Source: Holtermannia corniformis (Eukaryota > Basidiomycota > Tremellomycetes > Holtermanniales). From it: a stretch of DNA of 64,000 nt. Shown here one piece after another: positions 49,327-61,000 of this stretch (within the stretch, counting starts at the first letter, position 1; each line of letters begins with the position of its first letter). A model generated the notes under the pieces. That model ran no database searches, was not told the origin of the DNA, and saw nothing but the letters and a program-made list of their open reading frames with translations. Location of the stretch: the NCBI GenBank assembly GCA_001599935.1, contig BCIJ01000029.1, forward strand, positions 73,331 through 137,330, given 5' to 3'. Made by a program: the position numbers and the translations under genes.

Positions 49327-49652
49327 GGAAGTCTGTCAAGTGACCTGTCTGTAGCGTAATCCCCTGTACACACGAATGAAGAAAGTGAAGCCTTATGATC
49401 GACTTGACCGTCCTCAGTGGTCGTGCCGCCATCGTCCATGTCCGAGCTTGCCGCGCACGCCATCCTTTCCTCGTTTGGGGAATCGACGGCAGAAAACCGA
49501 GTCAATCAGTCCTCGCACCGCCGTAGACTCTGGCACTCGGGATCAACACGAGCCCTGCCTTCCTGCTCTTGCACCTTCTCCAAACGTCAGCAGGACAGCA
49601 GCTCCCCACCTGTATCCGTTGAAAAGCAATAGTCGACCGTTCGGCCCGCTGC
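49327..49652. other. Intergenic region upstream of aminotransferase
   Basis: About 325 bases; overlapping small frames only. Confidence 0.5.
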
Positions 49653-51616
49653 ATGAACCTCCACCGCCCACTCAACTTTTTCAGATCAGCAGCTCAATCC
49701 AAGCGAACGCTCCTAAGGACCATGACGACCTCGAATGGAGTGGCATCGAATGCCAACGGTAACGGAGTCCTGAAGAAGGCGGGGATCAAGCAGAGTCAGA
49801 AATTGACTGACGGAGGAGCCAAGCGACTCGATGTTTGGACCATTTTTACGTGAGTGCGGATGGCTGATAATCGATAGCTGCGGCAGTTGGGAATGCTCTA
49901 CGCTTATGTGCAGTCTCTTGCGTTGGGCTGTGATGAGGTCTCGATAGTATGAGTCTGTGCTGATAAGACTCAGCCCGGCCAACATGCCACCTGATGCCAT
50001 CAACCTCGGCCAGGGCTTCATGAGTATGTCTTGACCCAGCATGCATGCACTCCATTGCTCATACTACTGCAGACTGGTCTCCACCCGAGTGGATCCGCGA
50101 GGCGTCGCACGCGAGCATGGACAGCGATGTCATGGCCAACCACTACTCGTACGTTCGCAGCGTCGACTGGCACTACGTAGCTGACGAGCGAGCGCAGTCA
50201 CCCCCGCGGTCGACCACGTCTACTCAAGGCCATCTCGAAGCACTACTCGCCCCAGTTTGAAAACTTGGTCCGCGAAGAGCGCGAGCTCACCAACGAGGAG
50301 ATTGTCGTCACGGCTGGCGCGAACGAGGGTACGTTCTTGTCTTATCCGTCCCAGCCTAAACACTGACACTGACAGGTATGTACGCCGCCCTGCTGGCTCA
50401 CCTCGACCCGGGAGATGAAGTCATCTGCCTGGAGCCCTTCTTCGATCAGTACCTGGCGTCCATCATCTTCAACGGTGGTGTGCCCGTCTACGTCCCGCTT
50501 CACCCGCCAACCGGCGAGGGCATCAAGACGGGTGAGGACTGGAAGATTGACTTTGCCGAGCTTCGGTATGTTGCGTTCAACCGCCCAGCAGACTGGCTCA
50601 CGACCACCCAGCGCGGCATTCACCCCACGAACAAAGGTTGTGATTATCAACACGCCGCACAACCCTTCAGGCAAGGTCTTTACCCGTGCAGAGCTCGAGA
50701 CGCTCGCCGAGATCTTTGTCGAGAAGAACGTGCTCGTGCTTGCGGATGAAGTGTACGACTGCATGACGTACGATGGCAAGGAGCATGTTCGGATCGCAGC
50801 GCTGCCGGGCATGTGGGAGCGTACGCTCACGGTTGGGTCCGCTGGCAGTGAGTCGCTTTTTGGAGGCAGAACGATAGGAACTGATTTGCCTTGCAGAGTC
50901 GTTCGCTGCCACTGGCTGGCGTGTTGGTGAGTTGGTCGAATGGCTGATTGTCAAGCTGCAAACTCATGCTCACAGGATGGCTCATTGGCCCTCCTACTCT
51001 CACAACCGCCACTCTCGCCGCCTCGACCCGGATCATCTTCTGCACAAATTCCCCGCTTCAGGAAGCCGTCGCAGCCGGGCTCGAGCTCGCGCCAAAGTAT
51101 AACTTCTTCGAAGAGCAGGCCAACGCATACAAGGAGCGCCGCGACGTCTTGATGAGCTACTTTGACAAGCTCGGCCTCAGCTACACTGTCCCGGACGGGA
51201 GCTACTTTTTGCTCGTCGACGTTAGCCGCGTCAAGGTTCCCAAGGGCTTTTCGTTCCCCGAGACGATCACTGGTCGCGGCAAGGACTTTGAGTGAGCATG
51301 ATCAGGCTCGTATATGCAGCAGCTGACGTTCACCAGGTTCTGTTGGTTCTTGGCTCAGACGATCAAGGTTGTCGGGATTCCGCCGTCAGAGGTGGGTTTA
51401 TTCCGCCACCCCTACGCTGCAGACGCTGACACCATCCATCAGTTCTATTGCAAGGAGCACGTCGAGATTGGCGAAAAGTTTGCTCGCTTTGCCTTTGTAA
51501 GTCCCTTGCATCACTCACGCCCAATCACCCGCTGACGCTCCGTGCAGTGCAAAGACCCCGAGACGCTGCACAAGGCCGGCGAGCGCCTGCTCCAGCTCAA
51601 GGATTACATTGTGTAG
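49653..51616 (+). CDS. BNA3: Kynurenine-type aminotransferase (class I/II PLP enzyme)
   Basis: PLP aminotransferase of the KAT/CCBL group, converting kynurenine to kynurenic acid or acting on glutamine and other amino acids. Visible: PDAINLGQGFMNWSPPEWI, NEEIVVTAGANEGMYAAL, GDEVICLEPFFDQY, IINTPHNPSGKVFTRAEL, VLADEVYDCMTY and the PLP-lysine motif SAGKSFAATGWRVGW. The last exons end KAGERLLQLKDYIV. Two in-frame starts exist: 49653 adds 23 residues with an Arg/Lys-rich presequence (MNLHRPLNFFRSAAQSKR), and 49722 gives a cytosolic-looking start. Intron 1 is about 120 nt, longer than neighbours. Confidence 0.88.
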
Positions 51617-51844
51617 AGTACAAATATGGTGCGCTTCGGTCTTGTAGAGTTTGCAGTCAATGTACATGCCATTTCGTGCCGCTGCCCATCGTCCCGCGTC
51701 GGATTGGGCGCACCGTCGGCCGGCCCGGATTCTCCGAACTCCGTGCACGGGCCACGTGGCGCAGTGATCGGTGCATGCTCTTAACAGCACCGGTGCTTAA
51801 CAGAGACGGTGTGGGGAAGAGGCAAGCTGGCAGCAGGATCCAAG

Positions 51845-54127
51845 ATGATGAGCTTTGCAAACTCGGTCAGACAGGTGTCTAGATCTGCTGCTCGTTTCCC
51901 GCGAGGGACGAGCCGGGCGGCGAGAAGCTATAGCTCTGCAGTACGCGCTCAAGCAAGTGCAAGTCGAACACGAGGTGCCGTGGTTGCAGCAGCTGTGGTA
52001 AGTTGTCAGAGCTCATCTACGCGTTACACGCCATATTCATTTGTCATTCTAGGGTGGAAGCTATCTCGCATTTCACATCGCATACCCCACGCACCTTGAC
52101 GCCCAGCGCGAAGCAGACGAGGGCGAGGGCATACTTCAGCCATCGGGACAGAAGCTCATCAGCTATCAAGAGGTGCAAAAGCACAATACCAGAGATAGCT
52201 GCTGGGTCATCATCAAGGTATACAAGCGGCAGCTACGAGATGAGACGCAACGGCTGACGAGTGTAGGGCAATGTGTATGATGTGACGGACTTTTTGGAGA
52301 ATCACCCGGGCGGCGCTGGGATCATCCTGGCGAACGCTGGGAAGGATGCAACGTATGTCATACGCGGCCGCGGTGTGATCTTTGATCTGACGTCCAACAG
52401 CGAAGTGTTCAACCCATTACATCCACCAGACGCCCTCAATCAGCTCGAACCCGAAAACCATCTGGGTCCAGTAGATCCCACGACGGTGCCGAGATCAGGA
52501 CCCAAAGTGTTGACGGCCGACGAGAAGCGACAACGCAACGCTAGAGAGGAGATGCCGCCGCTGGGGGCCATGGTCATGGTGCCCGACTTTGAAAAGGTGG
52601 CTGAGCAGGTACTGAGTGAGACGGCTTGGGCGTACTACAAGAGCGCATGTGAGTGGTCTGGTGGGCGTGATGGTGATGTGCTGACATGGGTACTGGTAGC
52701 TGATACGGAGGAAAGTGAGTGTCTGCGAGGGCCGGGGTGTAATTGACTGACTCGTCTAGCGGCGGACGAGAATGAAGAGGCCTACAAGCGCTACTGGTTC
52801 CGACCACGAGTGTGAGTCCGAGTTCCGGTTGCATAGCCTACTAATTACATCACAGCCTGCGCGATATCACGACTGCCAGTATCGAAACCACACTGCTTGG
52901 TATCAAGTCGTCAATGCCAGTCTTCATCTCCCCAGCCGCCATGGCCAAGCTCGGCCATCCACTTGGCGAGATCAACCTGACCAAAGGTGCCGGTCGTGCT
53001 GGGATCGTACAGGGAGTAGGTAAACGTCGAACGCGCCGGCGCTGTGATTGACAAAGTGCAGATCTCAATCAACGCGAGTTGTAGCTTGGATGAGATGCTA
53101 GAAGCGCGAAAAGAGGGGCAAGACCTCTTCTTCCAAGTCGGTTTAGTGTCGCATGGTGGCGGTTGAGCTAATTGACTTAGATATACCTGAACAAAGACCG
53201 CGAGGCCTCTCGCCAATTGATCGACAAAGTCAACAAGTCGAACATTGCGGCTATCATCTTTACGGTCGACGCTGCAGTCAGTAGCAAGCGTACGCGAGAT
53301 ATCCGGGCCAAGGGAGTCGTGGAAGCTGTGAGTGCTGTCAGCCGAGACGCGTGAAACCTGACCGAGTGCAGCCACCAAACGCCGCGAACGGTGAAAAGAA
53401 GGATACGCCGATCGGGGTGGCGCAGGCGATTTCAGGATATCAAGATCCAAACTTGCAATGGAGTGACATTGCCTGGATCAGAGTACGTGCGCAGCGCCGA
53501 CTAAGGTGATTCGGGGTTGACGTTGCTACAGAGCCAGACCAAACTTCCCATCATTGTCAAGGGGATTCAATGTGTTGAGGACGTGGCGTTGTGTGCAGAG
53601 CATGGAGCGGATGCTGTCGTGATCGTACGTCAACTAATTTACCAATCGGTTCTATGCTTACAGTGCTAGTCGAACCACGGAGGACGGCAGCTCAACTAGT
53701 ATGCTTACTCCTGATCACCCTTGCGTCATCTGACTCGCTACAGCGCTCCCGCGCCCATCGACATCTTGTACGAACTGCGGCATACCCGACCCGATCTGTT
53801 CGACAAGATGGAGATATACGTTGATGGTGGCGTGCGGTCTGGGACCGACGTCGTCAAGGCGCTCTGCCTCGGAGCGAAAGCCGTGGGGATGGGGCGACCA
53901 TTTTTATTCGCCAACGGGACGTATGGCGAAGACGGCGTCGTCAAGCTGTGTGAGAGTGCGTCGACCCGGTCACGGTGCGCAAAGGATGCTGACGGGCAGT
54001 CATGGCCGACGAGGTGCTCAAGGCGATGCGACAACTCGGTGCCTCGAGGATTGAGGAGCTGAAACCTGAAATGGTCGGACTACGCGGTCCCTGGGTGTGC
54101 CCTCCATTCTCCCAGGCTGGGCGGTAG
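51845..54127 (+). CDS. CYB2: Flavocytochrome b2, L-lactate dehydrogenase (cytochrome)
   Basis: Oxidises L-lactate in the intermembrane space and passes electrons to cytochrome c. The Arg/Ser-rich presequence is followed by a cytochrome b5 domain with both haem histidines: ENHPGGAGII and, after splicing out a 51-nt intron, EVFNPLHPPDAL. The FMN domain shows WAYYKSA, FFQIYLNKDRE, IFTVDAAVSSKR, the active-site SNHGGRQLNYAPAP with catalytic His and Arg, and VDGGVRSGTDVVKALCLGA. The C-terminus GLRGPWVCPPFSQAGR differs from the yeast tail. About a dozen short introns. Confidence 0.92.
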
Positions 54128-54320
54128 GCAGGCAGGCTGATGCAACGACTGTCCTCCACCTCGGTTGCCGGCATGCCACGCGCTGATCGCCGATGGTGAC
54201 CTCGGCCTCGGCGGCGCGCGCCTCCACTCTGCACCTGGTATAACAGGCGGGTGCTGGCATCAGCGTTTGAGTGTTCAGGCAACAGCTTTCTTGGCGACTC
54301 TTACGAACACACAAGCAGCA

Positions 54321-55902
54321 ATGTCTTCTCCTATTCCTCAGCGCGAGATCGCCGGCCACAAGGTTGGAGCTATCGGGTGCGCTGAGAACATTTCGCGATG
54401 ATGACCACTGACGGGGCGATCGACAGCCATGGCTTGATGGTCAGCTCGCTTCACATTCAGCAAACGCACAGCTGAACTCGAGTATAGAGTCTTACCTGGG
54501 TAGATGTACCCACACCGGATGAGCAAGCGTTCGAGTCGATGAAGTGAGCAAACTCTACGTCGCAACGTCATCGCTGACTTGACTTGTGTAGGGCTGCAGC
54601 AGATGCAGGCGCAACCAACTGGAACGCCGGCACGTTCTACGGCAGCGACTATGTCAACCTCAAGCTACTGAACCGATTCTTTACCAAAGTCAGTTTGATC
54701 TGCGCTACATGAGTGAGGTTGACAAAAGCTAGTACCCAGAGTACATTGACAAGATCTACCTCTCCGTCAAGGGCGGTTACACCCCCAAGGGTCTCCTGGC
54801 TACGTGTGTCGTGTAACTTGTGCTTCGGACGGACGCTGACTCGTGCCCAGCGTTGAGGACTTTGAACAGGAGCTCAAGGAAGCCAAGGAAGCTCTTGGTC
54901 AAAAGTCGATCGACTTGTACCAGGTATGCTGGCGGTGGGCTGGTATTCCTATTTGCTGACGCTTGCAGCCCGCTCGTCTTACTCGAGACCAGTGAGCACA
55001 CCTGACTGGTACATAGCTTGCTGACTGTTCCAGATCGATCGAAGAGACGGTCAAGATCCTCGTGCAAATCAAGGAAAAGGGCTACTTCTCTGTACGTCCT
55101 TCAAGCTTGCAGATCGCACTGCTGACATGGCGCAGGATATCGGCCTGAGGTTAGCACCCGACGCGTTGCACCGGCCGTGCTTACCTCCCCAGTGAAGTCA
55201 AAGCCGACACTCTGCGCCGCGCTGCAGCCGTAAGTCGTCGGCGCTCGAGACCGAGCGTAGCTGACCCACCTAGGTCCACCCGATTGCCGCCGTTGAAATT
55301 GAGGTCTCCCTTTGGACACTTGAGTCCGAAGTCCGCAAAGTCATCGCGACGGCCAGCGAGCTCGGCACGACCGTCGTCGGGTATTCGCCGCTTGGCCGCG
55401 GCTTCCTGACTGGCAAGTGGAAGAAGCCCGAAGACGTCACGGGCATTGCGACGCAGATCCCACGGCTCCAGGGCGAAGCGTTCACGGCTAACCTCAAGTT
55501 GGTCGACAAAGTGGTATGCTGCGGCTCGCCTCAGTCTATCGATGATCTGACGCAGGCCGCAGACTGAGCTCTCCAAGGAGATTGGCTGCGAGCCTGCCCA
55601 ACTGTGCTTGGCTTACATCCTCGCGCTCTCGCCCAACGTGCGTTACAGCTTGGTTTCAAGCGTGCCGTGTGAGATTGACATCAACCAGATCATCCCGATT
55701 CCGGGCACTACCAACGCCGAGCGCGCAAAGAGCAACATTGCGGCCGCCAACATTCAGCTTGCACCCGAAACGATCAAGGCGATCGATGACGCGATTGCGC
55801 AGATTGATATCGCCGGCGAGCGCGCCCCCTCACATATCTCTGCCCTCAACGTGAGCTCTTCCTGTGGTCATGAACAATACTGACTGGGTACAGTGGGCTT
55901 GA
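54321..55902 (+). CDS. Aldo-keto reductase, pyridoxal-reductase-like (AKR8 type)
   Basis: NADPH-dependent TIM-barrel reductase, closest in my recollection to fission-yeast Plr1, which reduces pyridoxal to pyridoxine. Exon 1 is 54321-54376, then a 13-nt exon 54427-54439, then 54488 onward. The joined protein reads AIGHGLMSLTWVDVPTPDEQ, ATNWNAGTFYGSDY, IYLSVKGGYTPKG (catalytic Lys), SIDLYQPARL, IAAVEIEVSLWT, VVGYSPLGRGFLTGKW and IIPIPGTTNAERAKSN (NADPH-binding block), ending ISALNWA. The usual catalytic Asp is Asn, as in this subgroup. Confidence 0.87.
54427..54439 (+). other. 13-nt microexon of the aldo-keto reductase gene
   Basis: ccatggcttgatg flanked by acceptor CGACAG and donor GTCAGC. 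With GG from exon 1 it completes Gly and encodes His-Gly-Leu-Met, restoring the GLM segment typical of the family. Skipping it would shift the frame. Confidence 0.75.
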
Positions 55903-56221
55903 GAAGATCGCAGACTGCCGTCTTGACTCTCCCGTGACAGGGTGCGAAATAGCAGTGACACCATGAAGATGATTATCTGCGCTCAACCCCCTCTCTATGT
56001 ACATCACTTGTTAGTCCCTTAATGTTGATCTTAATGCATGATGAGCACTGTGCCCGTTGCCAAGTTCATCGCTTTCGGCAAAGCTCTCACCTCGCAGCAA
56101 AGCATTCAGCAAAGTGCCCCAGCCGGGATGGCTGCCGCGTCTTACATAGCTTCTAACATGATAACAACAATAGCGTATTGACAACGGGTGTATATACAAA
56201 CTGTCACGGTCCTGCGCAGCA
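55903..56221. other. Intergenic; 3' flank of tandem gene copy A
   Basis: From about 56045 the sequence (gcactgtgcccgttgcc, later ataacaacaatag and aaactgtcacggtc) matches the 3' flank of copy B near 58615-58840, showing the duplication extends past the coding region. Confidence 0.65.
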
Positions 56222-57822
56222 TCAAAGACCCGCCTTGTGAAGCACGGTATCAAACTCTTCTGTTGTACACAGGCGTACACGCAAACCCACGGCGTCCAAG
56301 GTGGCTACGGCTGCAGTGATGGCTTCCTGAATTTCAGGATCTCGCCGCCATCCGTCGTCTGCTTCCACCTCGGTGCCCACGTCGCTGCCGGTACCGTTCC
56401 CATCCGTCTCAGCAGCATTCGACCCTGTCTCACTCTCGTCCTCACTGGTTCCTTCGTCCCCCCTCGTGTGCTCAGCCCTGACGATATCAGTGCTTGGGCT
56501 GCGCTCGAGCGGCTCGTTTCCATCGCGTTCTGCGCCAGTTGAGCGTGCGATGCTGGAGAGCTCGATGTCCTTGTCTGATGTGACGAGCGAGGAAGGGTTG
56601 GAGGATGACGAGCCAGAGTTGTCGGTGTTAGAGGACCTGATTGAAGAGGAGGGCGGGATGCGGGGTGGCTGTTGCTGCTGCAGGATGCTTGCGACGGTTT
56701 GTGCTACGGAGGGCGAGATGGAATGGGCAGCGAAGATGGTTACGTGATCTCCAGACGAGGATGGGGCTCGGTGTGAGCCCTGCGGCGACACTCGACGTGC
56801 GGCCGTGGTCACTCTGCGTCTCTTCGCAGAGCCTTCCGCCTGATCGTCCGTGGCGCCTGCGTCGGGAAGCCGGTCGGCTGGTGCGATGAAGATCGCATTC
56901 TTCCCGGAGGTGCTATGTAAGGCGGCTGCAAGCAACTTTTCCGGATCAGCGTCGAGTCGGAGGTACTTGAGACCTTCAGGTGGGCGTCGGTCGTCAAGCT
57001 TTTCATGATTCAACATCTTCAAAGCATCTTGAGCGGCGTGGTCGACGTAGTCGAACAATACTCGATCCGCGCAAACCGGAGAGTTGGGGTTGAGGGTATG
57101 TGGCAGTAGGAGGATGTAGGGTACGTTTTGTTCGAAGAACGTCTTCGCATCCATCACGCCAAGGAGGTAGAGCGCTGGGCCCGTATAGGCCGTCTCCACA
57201 TAGACAACGTCGTCGTGGACGAAGAGCCGGGCGAAATCAGTGGTGACGAGTACGAGACCCAGGCGCGTTCTCGATGTTGCGTGACCCACTCCCAGGTACC
57301 GCAGGACCTGGGCGATGACCTTGACCACGAGTGCTTTCGCCTCTGCCGTGTCGATGGCGCCGTGGCAGTATTTGAGTTCGGCACCGAAAGCCATCTTTCG
57401 GCCATCCTCCAATTCGACCGAGACCGTGACATCCGGGTATGTGGGCCCCGTCGATTGGGTCGGGCCACCTGGCTTGCGTTTCCCCGCTTTCCTCTGCTCA
57501 TCCCGCTTGCCGTCAATCGCCATTTGATAGGCGCGTGCACGATCGCCCTGGCCCAGTCGGTAGACATGTACTTGATCGACAGTGACTTTTTCGAGGGCAT
57601 CAGGGCACAGCAAGGTGAGCGCGAAGTGTATTGACGATCGTAAACAGTACTGCAGTGTGTCTTCCGTAACGTCGGTCGATCCGAGTTGATGGTGCATGAG
57701 CCGTTGAGTATTGAGATGGAAAGGGGATCGGCGCCACGTCTCAAACGCAGCCTCCTGTCAGAGCCATCAGCCATTGCAACTGGTTCGCAGAAGGCATCGC
57801 AACGTACGGTATCAGTGGACAT
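56222..57822 (-). CDS. Tandem unknown gene, copy A, PD-(D/E)XK-like (515 aa)
   Basis: Exon 1 57822-57808 (15 nt, MSTDT), intron 57807-57755 (GTACGT...CTGACAG, 53 nt), exon 2 57754-56222. A helical N-terminal region (FETWRRSPFHLNTQRL) is followed at residues 112-133 by YPDVTVSV...AFGAELK, a PD...ExK pattern (PD112-113, E131, K133) like the PD-(D/E)XK nuclease core. Next come a helix with TAEAKALVVKVIAQVLRYLG and strands LGLVLVTTDFARLFVHDDVV and ETAYTGP. A nuclear-signal-like KRRRV, a long Ser/Glu/Asp-rich linker and a conserved end (AVATLDAVGLRVRLC...EFDTVLHKAGL) complete it. Family not recognised; nuclease activity is inference. Confidence 0.72.
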
Positions 57823-58844
57823 GACGGGTGGCGACGACGACGGCGGCGTCAGAAGCGCGAGTCAAAACGCCGGTGAAGGGTTGGCCGGTAGCTCTGGCCG
57901 AGAAGAGTACGAAGGTGGTGGCGTTGAGGCTGCGGCGATGACTAGTCAGCACGATGCGGCGGTCGACCCATGGGCAAGAAGCTCACATGATTTGGAGGTC
58001 CTGCAACCGGCTCGAGAACGGGTTTAGGATTCTTGAGGGTGTAGAAGACGATGGTCAACGTTTCAGAGCGATAGGTGCAAGTCTGAGCGACTGGTGACGA
58101 TCGAGATGACTGCTCGTTTGTGAGATGATCGAGGTTGGAACCCCGCCGAGGGCGCGGACGGGCCGCTATCCTACTGCAGCACCGCCGGTGCTGGGCATAC
58201 GTCGATTTTACGTTTCGCGTCGGTAATTTCTCGACGGTCGATTGTGTCGGGCGTCGCGACGGCGGCAGGTCCTTTGGGTGGAGGCTGTTGGTGGTGGAGC
58301 CAATAGGCACGCCAGGCTGTGCTAGGCGTCCGGGTAGGCACATGGGGGATGTCGCAGGCGTGCAAGCACGTGGCACGTGTCGAGACGCGCCGACGGGCCA
58401 CATCGACCGTCTGTCGTTTTGTGGCCGTCCGCCGACGCCCAGTGGGCTTGAGCAAGTCGTGCATGGCCACCGTGAAGGCCCCCTGACGAGGATGCGAACT
58501 TGTTGTGACACCTTGATGACTGTCCGCGCTTTGACTCTTCCTCTCTATGCAAAGGATCTGTCACTCCTATTGTTATGTCACGCAGCTGCCAACGCTGGTG
58601 CTAGGCACTGTGCCCATTGCCGAGTCCACTACTGCCGATAAAGCCCTCAGCAGCAAGCAAAGCGCCCGGCCGTGGTAAAGTGTGAGGGCCTCGTCGAGAG
58701 CAGGCGGTAGCCCGACGGGAGGGATATATTGCGCGGCGGAATCGCAGCTGCGCCGTACAAGGCTCGTAATATGATGATAACAATAGTGTATGTGCAATGG
58801 ATTCTGATATATACAACTGTCACGGTCTTCTTGCAGCGATCTGG
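57823..58844. other. Intergenic between tandem copies
   Basis: About 1 kb holding the promoter of copy A and the 3' flank of copy B. The part near 58600-58844 is homologous to 56042-56221. No gene seen; frames here are unsupported. Confidence 0.55.
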
Positions 58845-60303
58845 TCACAGCCCAGCCTGACGAAGAATGGTATCAAATTCTTTTGGTGAGCACAGGCGCA
58901 CGCGCAAACCCACGGCGTCGAGGGTTGCGATGGCTGCAACGATAGCTTCCTGAGTTTCAGGATCGCGTTGCCACTCGTCGTCTGACTCTCCCTCGGTGCC
59001 GGCGTCGCTCCCATCCGTCTCCCCATCATACGAGGCCGCCTCACTTTCATCCTCACTGACCTCCTCGCCATCACTCGCATCCTCACTGGCCCCTTCGCCA
59101 CCCATCGTGAGCACTGACCTGACGATCTCAATGTTTGCCATGCGCTCGAGCGGCTCGGTTCGATCGCGCTCTGCGCCAGTTGCGCGTGCAGTGCTGTTGT
59201 TTGCAGCATTGGACGAGGGTGGGGCGGGGCGTGAGACCAGTGGCAACACTGGACATGCGGCTGTGGCTACTTTGCGCCTCTTCGCGCCTTCCGCCTTGTC
59301 ATCCGCTTCGCCCGAGTCGGGGAGCCGGTCCGCGGGTCCAACAGTGACGGCTCTCTTCCCCGAGGTGCTATTCAGGGCCGCAGTAAGCAGTTTTTCGGGA
59401 TCAGCATCGAGTTGTATGTACGTCTGCTGGTTGGACCGGCGGCGGTCGCTCGCAAACGTCTCAGGGTTCATCATTCTCAGAGCGTCTTGAGCGGCGCGGT
59501 CGATGTGTTCGAAAAACACTCGATCTGCGCAGGCAGACGAGTCTGGCATGAGGGTATGGGGAAAGAGGAGGATGTACGGGACATCTTGCTCGAAGAATGT
59601 CTTGGCATCCATCACGCCGAGATCGGCGAGCCTTGGGCCCGAGTACGCGGTTTCCAAGTAGACGATGTCGTCGTGTACGAAGAGACGGGCGAAATCGTGC
59701 GTGACCAGGACAAGGCCCAGCTTCGTTGCGGACGTAGCGTGACCGACGCCGAGGTACCAGAGGATCTGGGCTGTGCCCTGGACCACCAGCAACTTTGCTT
59801 CTGCCGTGTTCATCTCCCCTTGACAGAGCTTCAGTTCGGCGCCAAAGGCCATCGATCGCCCATCGCTCAACTCGACCGAGACCGTGACATCGGGGAAGGT
59901 GGGGCCTGTCGCTTGGGTCGGACGACCACACTTGCGCTGGCCCGTCTGCCTCTGTTCGTTGCGCTTGTCATCGATCGCCTTTCGGTAGAGTTTCAAAAGT
60001 TGATTCGCGCGCGCTCGATCGCCATGACCCAGTTGATAGACATTGACCTGATCGACGGTGATATGACCGAGGGCAGCAGGGCACAGGTTGGTGAGTGCGA
60101 CGTGGATAGACGACCGAATGCAGTACTGAAGCGTGTCTTCGGTGACTTCGGTCGATCCGAGAAGGTAGTTTCGAATGAGCCGCTGGGTGTTGAGATGGAA
60201 CGCGGAGGTGCGCCAAGTCTCGTATGCCATCTCCTGTCGGAGCCACGTCAGCCATTGAACTGGTATGCAGCAAGGCACCGCAACGTACGCTGACAGCAGA
60301 CAT
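58845..60303 (-). CDS. Tandem unknown gene, copy B, PD-(D/E)XK-like (467 aa)
   Basis: Exon 1 60303-60289 (15 nt, MSAVS), intron 60288-60234 (GTACGT...GGCTGAC...CGACAG, 55 nt), exon 2 60233-58845. Same order as copy A: FETWR-like start (YETWRTSAFHLNTQRL), PD119-120, E138, K140 in FPDVTVSV...AFGAELK, then helix AEAKLLVVQGTAQILWYLG, LGLVLVTHDFARLFVHDDIV and GVMDAKTFFEQDVPYILL. KRRK basic patch, acidic linker with a SEDESEAASYDGE-like repeat, then a conserved C-terminal segment (AIATLDAVGLRVRLC). The PD-to-E spacing is 18 residues in both copies. The linker is shorter than in copy A. Confidence 0.72.
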
Positions 60304-61000
60304 GTTGTATCTCCCTGATTCACAGCCTGTACTGGCTTGAGAGAGCCTGCCAGTATCGAGAGTGTCGAGCTGAAGAGGGAAAAGAATGTCTGCACCGAGT
60401 GTAGAGGGGAAACGATGCACTAGTTGTACGTCGCCGCCGTATCGCGCGGGCGCGGGATAGGCAAGTGTCTAACCAAAAAGGGGCAGAGTAGGCTCCCCCC
60501 AAAGCTGGTCATAGGCCTGCTAATTTAAGCCGCTTAAATGTAGTCGACACGTGGTCTAGTGCCGTAAAGCGTTCTGCGCCCGCTACCACTGTTTAAAGGC
60601 GCGCTGTGTAAGCGAGCCTAACCCGTTGAGCCGCTGAACTCCGCTAGACCCCCAACCCCTTCACTGAGTACACTTTCACGTATGGGAACCGGCTTGTCTT
60701 CGAGTCAGTACTGAACGAGAACACGAGCAACTCTTGAGCGTCAATGACATTGACATCCCTCATCCCGATCCAGCACTGTCACCCGTTTTGCGTCGTGTCT
60801 TGGTCAGACGCAGAGATTGACATGTGCAGTGCTTGTCAGGTCGAGTGATGACTGCTGTGACAGCGTCGAAGCGGCGCTGAATAAGTCACGTTTCGAGCCG
60901 GTTTGTCTCTTCCATTGACAAGTAATGTATCACGGTGACTACATGACAGTACATCCAGTCGTTTCATTGCGGATGATCTAGAGCCGCGGCCTGAAAGGCA
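60304..61000. other. Intergenic 700 bases upstream of copy B
   Basis: Promoter side of copy B and 3' side of the next gene. No gene recognised; contains a short palindrome-like taatttaagccgcttaaat near 60520. Confidence 0.5.

Noticed and set aside
57154..57822. Alternative minus-strand frame starting at the same ATG as tandem copy A
   Set aside because: It reads the first intron as coding; the spliced frame matches copy B much better.
58135..58641. A 168-codon plus-strand frame between the tandem copies
   Set aside because: Lies in promoter/3'-flank DNA, no family motif, competing minus-strand frames of similar length.
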